A DNA stretch of 64,000 bases from JAAOZP01 sp038848185 (GTDB taxonomy: Archaea > Thermoproteota > EX4484-205 > JAAOZP01), in the NCBI GenBank assembly GCA_038848185.1, contig JAWCNV010000004.1, positions 1 to 64,000 on the forward strand, written 5' to 3'. Both the position numbers and the translations under genes were made by a program. Under the pieces are notes generated by a model. That model did no database searches, was not told where the DNA came from, and saw only the letters and a program-made list of their open reading frames with translations. Positions within the stretch are counted from its first letter, which is position 1. Every line of letters begins with the position of its first letter. This document shows positions 22,949-31,600 of this stretch, piece after piece.

Positions 22949-24373
22949 TTGTCTTACACTCTTGAACGTGCAGAAGAATTAAGGTCAAGGCTTTCATTGA
23001 TGAAATCGACGTTATTAACTCTTAAGGAAGATTTTTGGACTATTTTTAAATCCGTTCTCTCAGATGAACACGTGCCTCCCTTTTTGTTTCCAGTATCAAC
23101 TTTTAAAAGATTAGAAAATAAGATGAGCTCTCTTCAAAATAAAATAGACAAGTTAGATTCCTATCGTCAAACTTATGCTAGTATTAGCAAATTAGAGAAC
23201 ATTATAGATTCGGATTATGAAATAGCTAAGAAATTCAATGAGGTTAATGAAGAATTAACAGATGTTCTAAACGAAATAGTTAAACTTCAGAATGTACTAA
23301 GTCAGAGAACTACCGGATTAAGCCATATGAATTTTATGGAGCTTAGCAAGGCTTCACAGCTTGAATATGGCGCGTTTTTAAAAAATTATAGTGCAGTCGA
23401 CGCGCTTTCTTTTGAACTAGTTAGGAGAATACTCGGATCCAATTGGATAAGTAACGAAAGATACATTCCTATATCTCTTTTTGATTCAAATGGTTATGGA
23501 ATTAATAGGGATTCGCTTATAATTAGCATACCTTATTACGATGTTTTTCGTTCACGTTTTTGGCCAGCAATAGCTCATGAAGTTGCACATATTTTTGCTA
23601 TTAAACACTTTATGGGATCATCAGAAATTGGAAAGCTTATGGTAGAGGAAATCGGTACACTAATGGAGGCTTTAAATTATGACCAGAATAAGGCTTTTTT
23701 CCAAATAAATGAATTAACAAGCGATATAATAGCAACATGCGTCTGTCCTGCAGACTTCTTTAAGGCTGCAACCACCTTTCCATTCTCTGGAGATTTTTTT
23801 AGAAGAAATAGTGAATATATACACATGCCTGGCATATTACCTATCTTATCTAGAGCAATGAGTCACCCCCCAATGGATGTAAGATTAGTTGTTATGAAAC
23901 AAATCGTTGAAAAATTAGGAATTGTCGATAAGGATAAGGATTTAAAAGATTTTATTAACTTCGTTGATATGTTCTTGGAAAGAAAGAATTTACATTTAAG
24001 TAATTCTTCTTATACTTTTTTAAGAAGATATAGGGATCTTGCATGCGAATTTGCAAATAGTATATGGGCTCCTCTAAAAAATAACTTGGATTACTTCAAA
24101 GAGTATGAATGGGATTCCGTTGAAAACGCCTTACTCAATCCTGACAAAAATGTTCTTTCTCCCATCCAACTTCTAAATTTAGGATGGCTCAAAAGAATAA
24201 AAGTTGCAAAGGAAAATAGAAATTTAAACTTTATTGATTACTTTGAAGTATGTCGGAGCGAATCTCAACTTTTCGAATACATAGTAAACCTTATGTATAA
24301 GTATTATGAAGGAGAGATAGCAGCAAAAGTGGAGGTGAGAGATGCATATGACATATGCATTAATATTAGCTAA
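22949..24373 (+). CDS. Zinc-metallopeptidase-like protein (HExxH) with N-terminal coiled coil
   Basis: 474 residues from TTG 22949. No signal peptide or membrane span, so cytoplasmic. Residues ~1-120 are largely helical/coiled-coil. The central part has H210-E211-V-A-H214 in FWPAIAHEVAHIFAIKHF and, ~41 residues on, E255/D259 in NELTSDIIATCVCP, the spacing of gluzincin-type zinc sites (HExxH plus downstream acidic ligand). SHPPMDVR (305-312) follows, reminiscent of the conserved SHP found after the active site in M48-like peptidases. I know no named family for the whole protein. Codon use is AT-rich, unlike flanking core genes, suggesting transfer. It overlaps the following sensor-like gene. 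Confidence 0.7.
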   Translation: MSYTLERAEELRSRLSLMKSTLLTLKEDFWTIFKSVLSDEHVPPFLFPVSTFKRLENKMSSLQNKIDKLDSYRQTYASISKLENIIDSDYEIAKKFNEVNEELTDVLNEIVKLQNVLSQRTTGLSHMNFMELSKASQLEYGAFLKNYSAVDALSFELVRRILGSNWISNERYIPISLFDSNGYGINRDSLIISIPYYDVFRSRFWPAIAHEVAHIFAIKHFMGSSEIGKLMVEEIGTLMEALNYDQNKAFFQINELTSDIIATCVCPADFFKAATTFPFSGDFFRRNSEYIHMPGILPILSRAMSHPPMDVRLVVMKQIVEKLGIVDKDKDLKDFINFVDMFLERKNLHLSNSSYTFLRRYRDLACEFANSIWAPLKNNLDYFKEYEWDSVENALLNPDKNVLSPIQLLNLGWLKRIKVAKENRNLNFIDYFEVCRSESQLFEYIVNLMYKYYEGEIAAKVEVRDAYDICINIS

Positions 24374-24680
24374 AGGAAGACCTGGGAAGCGGGAGGAAAC
24401 ACTAGCTTTCTTAAATGATTTGAAGAAGGATCAGGATTTGAAGAAGGATTATGGGGTCGTTATAGAAAAAGTATTTATAAGTTTTGGTTGGCCTGACTTC
24501 ATTCTGCTAGTTTGTAGTGAAAACGTTGAATTAATTAAAGCCAGCATTGTTGCTATACGAGACAGAGTTTCTAAAAATGGCGACAATTTAGAAACCGCAA
24601 CAATAATATGCACAACAGAAGATGAAATTAGAGAAAAAATAAATAGGGCTGTTAGGGTATGCGGTATGTCCTCACATTGA
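24348..24680 (+). CDS. Lrp/AsnC-type dimeric α/β-barrel (sensor-like) protein without DNA-binding domain
   Basis: About 110 residues. I choose ATG 24348 because GGAGGTGA (24331-24338) stands 9 nt before it; ATG 24342 is possible. The order β-α-β-β-α-β (YALILAKGRPGKREETLAFL...VVIEKVFISFGWPDFILLVCSENVELIKASIVAIRD...ETATIICT) resembles the ligand-binding RAM/dimeric α/β-barrel domain of Lrp-type regulators, where GxPDFxL is a common motif. No helix-turn-helix is attached. It begins inside the end of the metallopeptidase-like gene, so the two are co-translated, and it overlaps the convergent winged-helix gene by 9 nt. Role as sensor or dimerisation partner is inference. Confidence 0.65.
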   Translation: MTYALILAKGRPGKREETLAFLNDLKKDQDLKKDYGVVIEKVFISFGWPDFILLVCSENVELIKASIVAIRDRVSKNGDNLETATIICTTEDEIREKINRAVRVCGMSSH

Positions 24681-25127
24681 ACCGAATAGCTGCTTTAATT
24701 CTTCTTCATTTTTCAGTTTATATACAGTCCTATTCTTTTTTCTTTCTGCCTCCACCAAACCTGCAAGATTTAGTCGTCGTAAATATGCTGATTCAGTGTT
24801 ACGCTTTCTTCCTGTTATTTCAGCTATTTCGCTCGCAGTGGCACCTTCTGATTTTTTAATTAAAGCCTGTAAAGTGGGCTTATAAGTATCTGGGGAAGTC
24901 GTCACTATATTTCGTCCAACCCTATGTATGATATTGGGCAGTTCTTCTACTGCTTGTTGTGCCCAAGGATTGGGGGTATCTTTTACTAAATAAAAGGGAG
25001 TTTTGAAACGATCTGGTGTTTGCTTAACTACGGAGAATTCTGCTAACATTTTTTGAACAGAAATTGTTAAGGCTTTCATCGTTTTTTCTAATTTTTCAAT
25101 TCTCTTGACTAGTTCCTTTTCCGACAA
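24672..25127 (-). CDS. Coiled-coil/winged-helix transcription regulator
   Basis: 151 residues from TTG 25127, preceded by AGGTGATT as a ribosome-binding site. The N-terminal ~35 residues are a coiled coil (KELVKRIEKLEKTMKALTISVQKML). The C-terminal part (about 80-148) is a winged helix with TLQALIKKSEGATASEIAEITGRKRNTESAYLRRLNLAGLVEAERKKNRTVYKL. It faces the metallopeptidase/sensor pair and overlaps it at the 3' ends. A perfect 9-bp palindrome and TATA box lie directly upstream, so it probably represses itself. It may also control the facing pair. Confidence 0.75.
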   Translation of the reverse strand: MSEKELVKRIEKLEKTMKALTISVQKMLAEFSVVKQTPDRFKTPFYLVKDTPNPWAQQAVEELPNIIHRVGRNIVTTSPDTYKPTLQALIKKSEGATASEIAEITGRKRNTESAYLRRLNLAGLVEAERKKNRTVYKLKNEEELKQLFGSM

Positions 25128-25151
25128 TTTTTAATCACCTCTCCCACCTTC

Positions 25152-25170
25152 TGTCGAGACTGTCTCGACA
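25152..25170. promoter_or_regulatory. Palindromic operator before the winged-helix gene
   Basis: TGTCGAGAC-T-GTCTCGACA, a perfect 9-bp inverted repeat. It lies between the TATA box (25171-25181 on the minus strand) and the start codon at 25127, where a bound dimer would block transcription. Confidence 0.7.
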
Positions 25171-25503
25171 ATTTATAACTATGTGGTCCATATTTAAGCT
25201 TTTCGGCTTTCCTTCTTGAATTTAAAATTTATTTAATTTATCAAAATTGATTGAGTGATACTCAAAGAATATGAAATGCACAAGGTCTTCAGTAACGGCG
25301 TTGTTTCGTGCGATTAATAGTAGCTTAGGCATCGCAAACTTCTTACCGCTAGGGATAAGAGTAGATAAAAAGGGACTGCTGTGAGGATGAAACCGTTTCT
25401 AAAGAAATAAGGAAGAAAAATGAAATGGGCGATTTCTTCAAGATAGGCTCTTCCTCGCATCGAGGAGCTTGAAGACAGAGAGGTCATTGTTGTTTCCGAT
25501 AGC
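25171..25503. other. AT-rich intergenic region
   Basis: Begins with a TATA box for the minus-strand regulator (AGTTATAAAT, 25171-25181). A second short inverted repeat, TTGAGT-GAT-ACTCAA, lies at 25251-25265. The rest carries no frame or RNA structure I can support. Confidence 0.4.
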
Positions 25504-26364
25504 GTGCCTAAGGTGGAGGATGTCCTTTTCGAATACTATGGCCTAAGTGGTAAGGAGCGTAGAGAAGTAATCAGGGCTTTAGCGAACAGGGATAACTGGG
25601 AGAAGCTGAGATTCACATGTCCCCTCGTAGTGGGCGAATTGACCTACATGGACTACGTTGCTGAGAAGGTGGGCAGGGAAACCGGAGTTAAAGTCACCCA
25701 GTTTATAGTCAGGGAAGCGGGATTCTCTTACTTCTTCACCACCTTTGACTCCAAGGGGATGAGCTATGATGAGAAGATGAGGGTGATAGAGAAGGCATTG
25801 GACGCGATAGACACGGCCTCTAAGTTCAGAGAACCTGCGAAACCCCGAAAGAACGGCGTTTCTCAGGAGGGAGGGCTACCGTCCCTTCCGCATAAGGGGG
25901 CCCACCGAAGAGGATCTTTTCCTGATGCATCTAGTCGAGTACATGAATAGTCGTCCAGAGTCTAGGAGAGGGGTGCTTGGTGCTGAATACTTCGTTTATA
26001 AACCGCTAGAACCTAAACCGCGTCCACAGATTGACGGAGGAGTCAGGATACATAAGTGGGAGATCCGCCTCTCCATTGGACATCCCGGCTTCCTCGCATC
26101 ATCGGCTACAAGGAAGACTATAGACTCGTCTACTGTGAAGCGCCGGGGAACGAGACTCTAAGGATACGCATCGCTGAAAGGGTGAGCAGGGAGACAGGCG
26201 TCAAAATATCGTACATTACTGAAGGTCCATGTGAGCCTTGGTCTGATGACGCGTGGTTCTATTCTCTCTTAGAATTGAAAGAAATGAGTCCTAAGGAGAA
26301 AAAGGAGAGTATAATCAAGGTACTCGATGCGATATATGTTGTAGCTAAGACACGTGAACCTTGA
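25504..26364 (+). pseudogene. Frameshifted relative of the duplicated-domain protein
   Basis: Three overlapping plus-strand frames read as one ancestral protein. Frame 1 from GTG 25504 gives the N-W-x-K...ETGVKV...SKG...EK pattern and then runs into nonsense. The frame one base on carries sensible sequence from about 25810 to 26161 (NPERTAFLRREGYRPFRIRG, then TEEDLFLMHLVEYMNSRPE). A third frame from about 26085 to 26364 holds a second domain copy (RIAERVSRETGVKISYITEG...EKKESIIKVLDAI). Two frameshifts (near 25820-25845 and 26085-26110) would explain it. The overall plan parallels the intact 403-residue paralogue at 7913-9124. Real inactivation and assembly error are both possible. Confidence 0.6.
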
Positions 26365-26416
26365 AGGGATGAAGTTTCTTGAAAGAAATGTAAAACCAAG
26401 CCCCTAAGACATGATT

Positions 26417-27013
26417 CTACACTGATGCTATTATATTTTTGCTTTTCATCAGGATGTCAATCTTGGTTATTATGCCCTCTAAATGGCCTTCTCTGGTGAC
26501 TAGTACCGCATTATGCCCTTTTAGAAGGTAGTCTATGACGTCTGTCACGCTGGTATCCGGGTCAACCATGGGATATATGGAGGAAATGGCTTCTACAACC
26601 CTTTTTTGGTAAAATTTCTTAATGTCTTTCTCCCTTGAAAAAGCCTTAAGGAGCTCTAATTCTTCAACAGCCCCTATTGGTGTCCCGTTCCTTAACACAG
26701 GTAGTTGCGATATGCCGTATCTACGCATGAGTTTAACCGCTTTTTCGATAGTGTCATCATGATTTACTACGATGACGTCTTTTATTGCTATGTCTATTGC
26801 TCTGGATCCTCGTGGCTGGGCTTCTCCTATTAGTGCTTCTGCTATTTTTCTTAGGGTTGAGAGACGGGGGTCTACCTGTTGCTTTTCTATTCTTGCTATC
26901 AGTGCTTGGCTTACCTTCGCTTTTCTTGCTAGAGAACTCTGTGTTAAACCCTTTCTTTTCCTCTCTTTTCTAATCTCTTCCCCGGGTTTTTTAAGAAGGT
27001 TAAGTAAATCCAA
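26417..27013 (-). CDS. XRE-type HTH regulator with two CBS domains
   Basis: 198 residues from TTG 27013. Residues ~10-65 are a Cro/C1 helix-turn-helix (RKERKRKGLTQSSLARKAKVSQALIARIEKQQVDPRLSTLRKIAEAL). Residues ~78-198 form a CBS pair (IDIAIKDVIVVNHDDTIEKAVKLMRRYGISQLPVLRNGTPIGAV and the second repeat ending HNAVLVTREGHLEGIITKIDILM). This HTH-CBS architecture is widespread in archaea; CBS pairs bind adenylates such as AMP/ATP, so it probably links transcription to energy state. Monocistronic, 33 nt after the conserved gene upstream. Targets unknown. Confidence 0.9.
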   Translation of the reverse strand: MDLLNLLKKPGEEIRKERKRKGLTQSSLARKAKVSQALIARIEKQQVDPRLSTLRKIAEALIGEAQPRGSRAIDIAIKDVIVVNHDDTIEKAVKLMRRYGISQLPVLRNGTPIGAVEELELLKAFSREKDIKKFYQKRVVEAISSIYPMVDPDTSVTDVIDYLLKGHNAVLVTREGHLEGIITKIDILMKSKNIIASV

Positions 27014-27046
27014 CCTTTTCCCTATTATGCTGTAGGCAAGGTATTT

Positions 27047-27448
27047 TTACTTTACTCTTTTCCTTAGGTCGATTACGGTTTTAAGCTTCTCTATGAAGGC
27101 GCTAATCAGTTCTTCCATTGTGTTTTCATCCTGCTCTTTCAATTGCATTATGATGTTGTTTAATTGCATGATTGCGTCTAATTGATTAGCGTCCATTAGG
27201 CCTATGTAGGACATTATTATCAGGGTGATAACTGCCCTTCTAACGTTTGTTTTAGCCTGGTTTAGTGTCCTGAAGAAAGCTCCTTTTGAAACCTTTTTGC
27301 CGTCGAACTCTACGTACCCTTCTTCAACTATCTTTTGATCGATGTTTTCTGAGTATAATAATAGTGCTTTGAGCTGTTTTGGAGTGAGGGTTGACTCCGC
27401 TAGTAGTATTTCAACTATTCTATCCACTTCTCCACCGTTTTCAACCAT
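27047..27448 (-). CDS. Conserved-looking helical protein, function unknown
   Basis: 133 residues from ATG 27448. All-helical by eye, no membrane span and no cysteine. The N-terminus (VDRIVEILLAESTLTPKQLKALLLYSENIDQKIVEEGYVEFDGKKVSKGAFFRTLNQAKTNVRRAVITLIIMSYIGL) suggests a small DNA- or RNA-binding helical domain. The C-terminal half looks like an amphipathic dimerisation helix (LDAIMQLNNIIMQLKEQDE). It lies next to the HTH-CBS regulator on the same strand, 33 nt upstream of it. I recognise no named family. Confidence 0.7.
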   Translation of the reverse strand: MVENGGEVDRIVEILLAESTLTPKQLKALLLYSENIDQKIVEEGYVEFDGKKVSKGAFFRTLNQAKTNVRRAVITLIIMSYIGLMDANQLDAIMQLNNIIMQLKEQDENTMEELISAFIEKLKTVIDLRKRVK

Positions 27449-27608
27449 GTTTTCTATTTTTCTTAGCGTTCTCCTCTAGTTATACTTTTTCATATAACTC
27501 GGGCTGGATCATCGTCTTTAAACCGTTGGGAAATACCTGTTTCGTTCCCTTGCTTTGTAGGGTAAGGGAAAGGGAAAAATAGCCATATGCTTGAGAAAAA
27601 CACGTAGC

Positions 27609-27848
27609 ATGGCTAGAAGAAGGAGAAGAGAGGCTAAGGTTATTCGGAAAACCATTCCTAAGATTTTCAATTGTCCAAGGTGCGGTATTCAGGCTGTCTC
27701 GGTGATAGAGGATAAGTCTTCGGAAAAGGTGAGGGTTGTCTGTGGTAATTGCGGTTTGTCAACAGAGTTGGAATACGTTAGGAATATAGAGAACGTGGAT
27801 TATTTCAACAGGTTTGCTGACAAGTATCACCGTGGAGAGATTTCTTAA
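27609..27848 (+). CDS. elf1: Elf1-like transcription elongation zinc protein
   Basis: 79 residues from ATG 27609; TTG 27591 would add six residues and I prefer the ATG. Basic N-terminus MARRRRREAKVIRKTIPKIF, then a zinc ribbon CPRCGIQAVSV...VVCGNCG, the Elf1 arrangement. Eukaryotic Elf1 binds the RNA polymerase elongation complex; archaeal homologues occur in TACK and related groups and are absent from most Euryarchaeota. It precedes GGGP synthase and DP2 on the same strand (54 nt to the next gene), possibly in one transcript. Confidence 0.85.
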   Translation: MARRRRREAKVIRKTIPKIFNCPRCGIQAVSVIEDKSSEKVRVVCGNCGLSTELEYVRNIENVDYFNRFADKYHRGEIS

Positions 27849-27901
27849 AGGGCTTAAGGCTCTTTTAGGTTTATATCCCACAGGAAGCCGCTTTAAACGG
27901 G

Positions 27902-28678
27902 TTGCGGATAGGGAAGACAGAAAAATACTTGTATGAGAGGATTGAGAAGGAAGGGTTTATTCACATTACTTTAATCGACCCTGAGAAGATGAATAGGATT
28001 GAAGAGGTTGTGAAGGCTGCTGAAGCAGCCGGTTCATCTGCATTCATGATCGGGGGAAGTACTTCACACATGACTTCTGATTACGAGGATGCTATAGCCA
28101 AGGTCAAGTCGAACTCTAATCTGCCTGTGATAATTTTTCCGAGTAATGTTGCAAGCATAGCGAGAGGGGCTGATGCAATCTGGTTTATGTCGCTGCTCAA
28201 CTCTACAAACCCATATTATATTATTGGGGCTCAGGTTCTCGGGGTTAAAACAATCAGGGAGCTTAACTTGGAAGCGATTCCGATGGCTTATCTGATTCTT
28301 GGAGTAGGTGGGGCTGCTGGCTACATTGGTGATGCTAAGCCTCTCCCATTTGAAATCCCGGAGTTAACTGTTGGATACGCTATGGCGGCTGAAGCACTGG
28401 GCTTCAGATTCGTTTATCTTGAAGCCGGTTCAGGTGTTAAGGTGCATGTTCCTGAGAAGACAGTCAGCATGGTTAAGAGAAGCATCAGCATCCCGCTTAT
28501 TGTAGGTGGAGGAATAAGAGAGGGCTCCGCTGCTGAAAGCATTGTTTCCTCTGGTGCCGACGTAATCGTCACCGGGGATGTTCTGGAGGAGGCTGATACT
28601 CTTAGGGATAAGCTTTCCGAGATTATAGAGGGTGGTCGGAGAGGCGCGTCGAAAAAGAAAACTGGATCAGGAAGATAA
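27902..28678 (+). CDS. Geranylgeranylglyceryl phosphate synthase
   Basis: 258 residues from TTG 27902. Joins geranylgeranyl diphosphate to sn-glycerol-1-phosphate, the first committed step of archaeal ether lipids. TIM-barrel phosphate-binding pattern: HITLIDPEKM, FMIGGSTSHMT, VIIFPSNVASIARGADAIWFMSLLNS, AYLILGVGGAAGYIGDAKPLP, VYLEAGSGVKVHVP and LIVGGGIREGSAAESIVSSGADVIVTGD. The length matches archaeal GGGPS group II. The C-terminus ends in a short basic tail. DP2 follows on the same strand, 13 nt after the stop if ATG 28692 is its start. Confidence 0.95.
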   Translation: MRIGKTEKYLYERIEKEGFIHITLIDPEKMNRIEEVVKAAEAAGSSAFMIGGSTSHMTSDYEDAIAKVKSNSNLPVIIFPSNVASIARGADAIWFMSLLNSTNPYYIIGAQVLGVKTIRELNLEAIPMAYLILGVGGAAGYIGDAKPLPFEIPELTVGYAMAAEALGFRFVYLEAGSGVKVHVPEKTVSMVKRSISIPLIVGGGIREGSAAESIVSSGADVIVTGDVLEEADTLRDKLSEIIEGGRRGASKKKTGSGR

Positions 28679-28691
28679 TGTTGTTAACCCA

Positions 28692-31600
28692 ATGAGTGTT
28701 GAAGCATATAACCAGGGTTTACGGGAGCAATTCTGGGAGGCATATAATTACGCGGTTCGTGCTAAGGAGAACGGGTACGACCCGGAGAAGAAACCGGAGT
28801 CAATAATCTCATTCTCGCAGGCAGAGACCATAGAAAAGATACTTGGTTTAAACGGGTTTAAAGAAAGGTTTGAGGAGCTTAAGAAAGTTCTACCACCACT
28901 CGAAATACCGTTTAAAATAGCTGAGGATATCATACTCGGGAGATTCGGCTCATTCTCAGAGGAGAAGGCTGCGGAACTCGCGTTAAAAGCGGCACTCGCC
29001 TCCTTAACCCCTCCGGGTACAACCGCCGCCCCCATCGAAGGTATAGAGAAGGTTTTGATAAAGAGGAATGAAGACAACACTAGGTATCTTGCGGTCTACT
29101 TCTCGGGGCCGATGAGGTCGGCTGGAGGAACTGAGCAAGCTCTCTCCATAATACTTGCAGACTTCATAAGAAGAACATTAAAGCTCGACAGGTATAAGCC
29201 TACTAAGGAGGAGGTTGCGCGCTACATAGAGGAGCTGAGGCTTTACGAGAGGGGTAAGAACAGGTTTCAATACAAGGTTGCTAAGAACCAGATAGCTGAA
29301 GTCATAGAGAATCTTCCTGTTGAAATCACCGGTTCCCCTTCCGAGGATTCTGAGGTAGTGATATACAGGGATCTGCCGAGGGTTGAGACGAACAGGCTTA
29401 GGGGAGGCGCGCTCAGGATTATAAACGACGGTATAATCGGGAGGGTTAAGAAGTTTGAGAGCATTATTAACAAGCTTAACATATCAGGATGGTCCTGGAT
29501 ATCTAGGGTCGAGGTTGAAAGCACTAAGTCAGAGTATCTTAAAGAGGTTCTGATAGGCCGACCATTCTTCTCTTCCTCCGAGGCCTTTGGAGGCTTCAGA
29601 ATCAGGTATGGGAGAGCTAGGAACACAGGCCTGATGGCCGTTGGAATACACCCGATGTCGATGATGCTTCTCCAAGGCTTCCTGTCAGTAGGCTCCCAGC
29701 TTAGGATCGACCGGCCAGGGAAATCTGCCATAGTGATGCCTGTAGACTCGATCATGCCCCCGATTGTTAAGACGAGCGACGGGTCGATACATATCGTTGA
29801 AAACGAGGAGACGCTTAGAAAGATTCGGAACAATGTTTCGAAAATCCTGTTTCTGGGTGATATTCTGATATCTGTCGGGGATTACATTGAGAGTAATACT
29901 TCTCTGGATAAGGCTGGATACACGGAGGAGCAGTGGGCTTCCGAGCTTGAAGCCGCTTTAAAAGAGAAGGGTTCAAGGCTTAAAAACATGCCTTTTAGCG
30001 AGGTTTTCCTTAGGGAAATAGCTGAAACCCCCTTTATAAACTTGGATTTTGGAACAGCCCTTCAAATAAGTCTAGCATTAGATGTTCCACTGCACCCCCG
30101 CTTCTACTTTTTCCTCGAAAACCTTAATGTTTCAGAGCTTCTTCACGTGGTTGAATGCTTCAGAAAGGCGGAGGTTAAGGGGGACCATGCGTTAATCCCT
30201 CTAGAGGACCCTGTTCTATTAAGCGAGCTGGAGAAAATCTGCCTCCCTGCCAAAGTCGAAGACAAGACTATCCTAGTAAACAGGACACATGCTGATTTCA
30301 TACTCTATCTTTCAAGTCTGAATCTGCCTAAAGCAGGTTCTGGAGAAAACTCTTTAGACTATCTGAACACTGTCCTCCAGTTTAAGGTTAAGCCTAAGAA
30401 GGGCGCCTTCATATCTGCTAGGCTTGGAAGACCTGAGGCCGCTAAGCTCAGGGAGATGCATCCTCCCTCACATGTCCTGTTTCCAGTAGGCTTGGAGGGC
30501 GGCTCTAAGAGGAACATAGTTGCTGCTGCATCCCACCGGAATATTGTCGTCAACATCTGCAACAGGTATTGCGAGAAATGCAGCAACTTCACCTTCTACT
30601 TCCACTGCCCGGAATGCAAGTCTCCGACGGTAGCAGTATACTATTGCACAAAATGCAACTCGTACTCCACCTCCGAGAGATGTGAGAAATGCGGGGGCAA
30701 CGGCAAACCGTTTCACGCGAAAAGCATTCCGCTTGAAAACGTTTTAAACAGTGTTGAGAAGAAGCTTGGAGTTAGAGTCGGTTCTGAGGTGAAGGGAGTT
30801 AAAGGCTTGATGAATGCGAACAGGGTTCCCGAGCCTCTTGAGAAAGGTGTTTTAAGAGCTAGGCAGGGTTTAACGATATACAAGGATGGGACGATCCGTT
30901 TCGACGCTACTAACGCTCCCTTAACCGCGTTTAAACCTGAGGAGATAGGGACACCGGTAGAGGTCTTGAGGAAACTGGGGTACGATAAGGATGTTGACGG
31001 CAATCCTCTGGTTAGGGGCGACCAGCTTCTCTATCTTAATCCTCAGGATGTTATTCTTCCCAAGGAAATGGGTGATTCTCTGATCAAGGTTGCAGGCTTC
31101 ATCGACGAGGAGCTGAAGCTATTCTACTGCATTGAGCCATATTACAACGTTAAGGCAAAGGAAGACTTGATTGGGCATCTTATATTAGGGATCTCTCCCC
31201 ATACGCTTGGCGCAATAGTCGGCAGAGTAATTGGCTTCACGGATTCACAGGTTGTTTTCGCACACCCCTTCTGGCACCAAGCTAAAAGACGAGACTGTGA
31301 CGGCGATGGTGATTCCGTAATACTTCTCCTTGATGCTCTCCTCAACTTCTCTAAGCACTATGTTCCTGAGGCTGCAGGGGGACTAATGGACACTCCGCTC
31401 ATAATAATGCCTGTTTTGAAGCCTGATGAAGTAGATGATCAGGTTTTCAACATGGAGAACATGGCGAAATATAATAGAGATGTCTACCTGCTGGCTGAGC
31501 AGGGTGCAAAGTCGAAGGAGCTTGCAGACCGTATAAGGCTGGTGAAGAGCGATGACCCTAGTATCGCTTGGACACACAGCACAAGCAGTATAGTGAACGG

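Noticed and set aside
25925..26161. Separate 78-residue gene
   Set aside because: Better explained as the middle frame of a frameshifted gene, because sensible sequence continues upstream of its ATG in the same frame.
22091..26440. 17-bp repeat TGATGCTATTATATTTT at about 22092 and 26423
   Set aside because: One copy is in a promoter region and the other covers the end of a coding region; no shared context, so probably chance in AT-rich DNA.
31290..31330. Intein at the DP2 active site
   Set aside because: The catalytic segment is uninterrupted and the protein has normal inteinless length.
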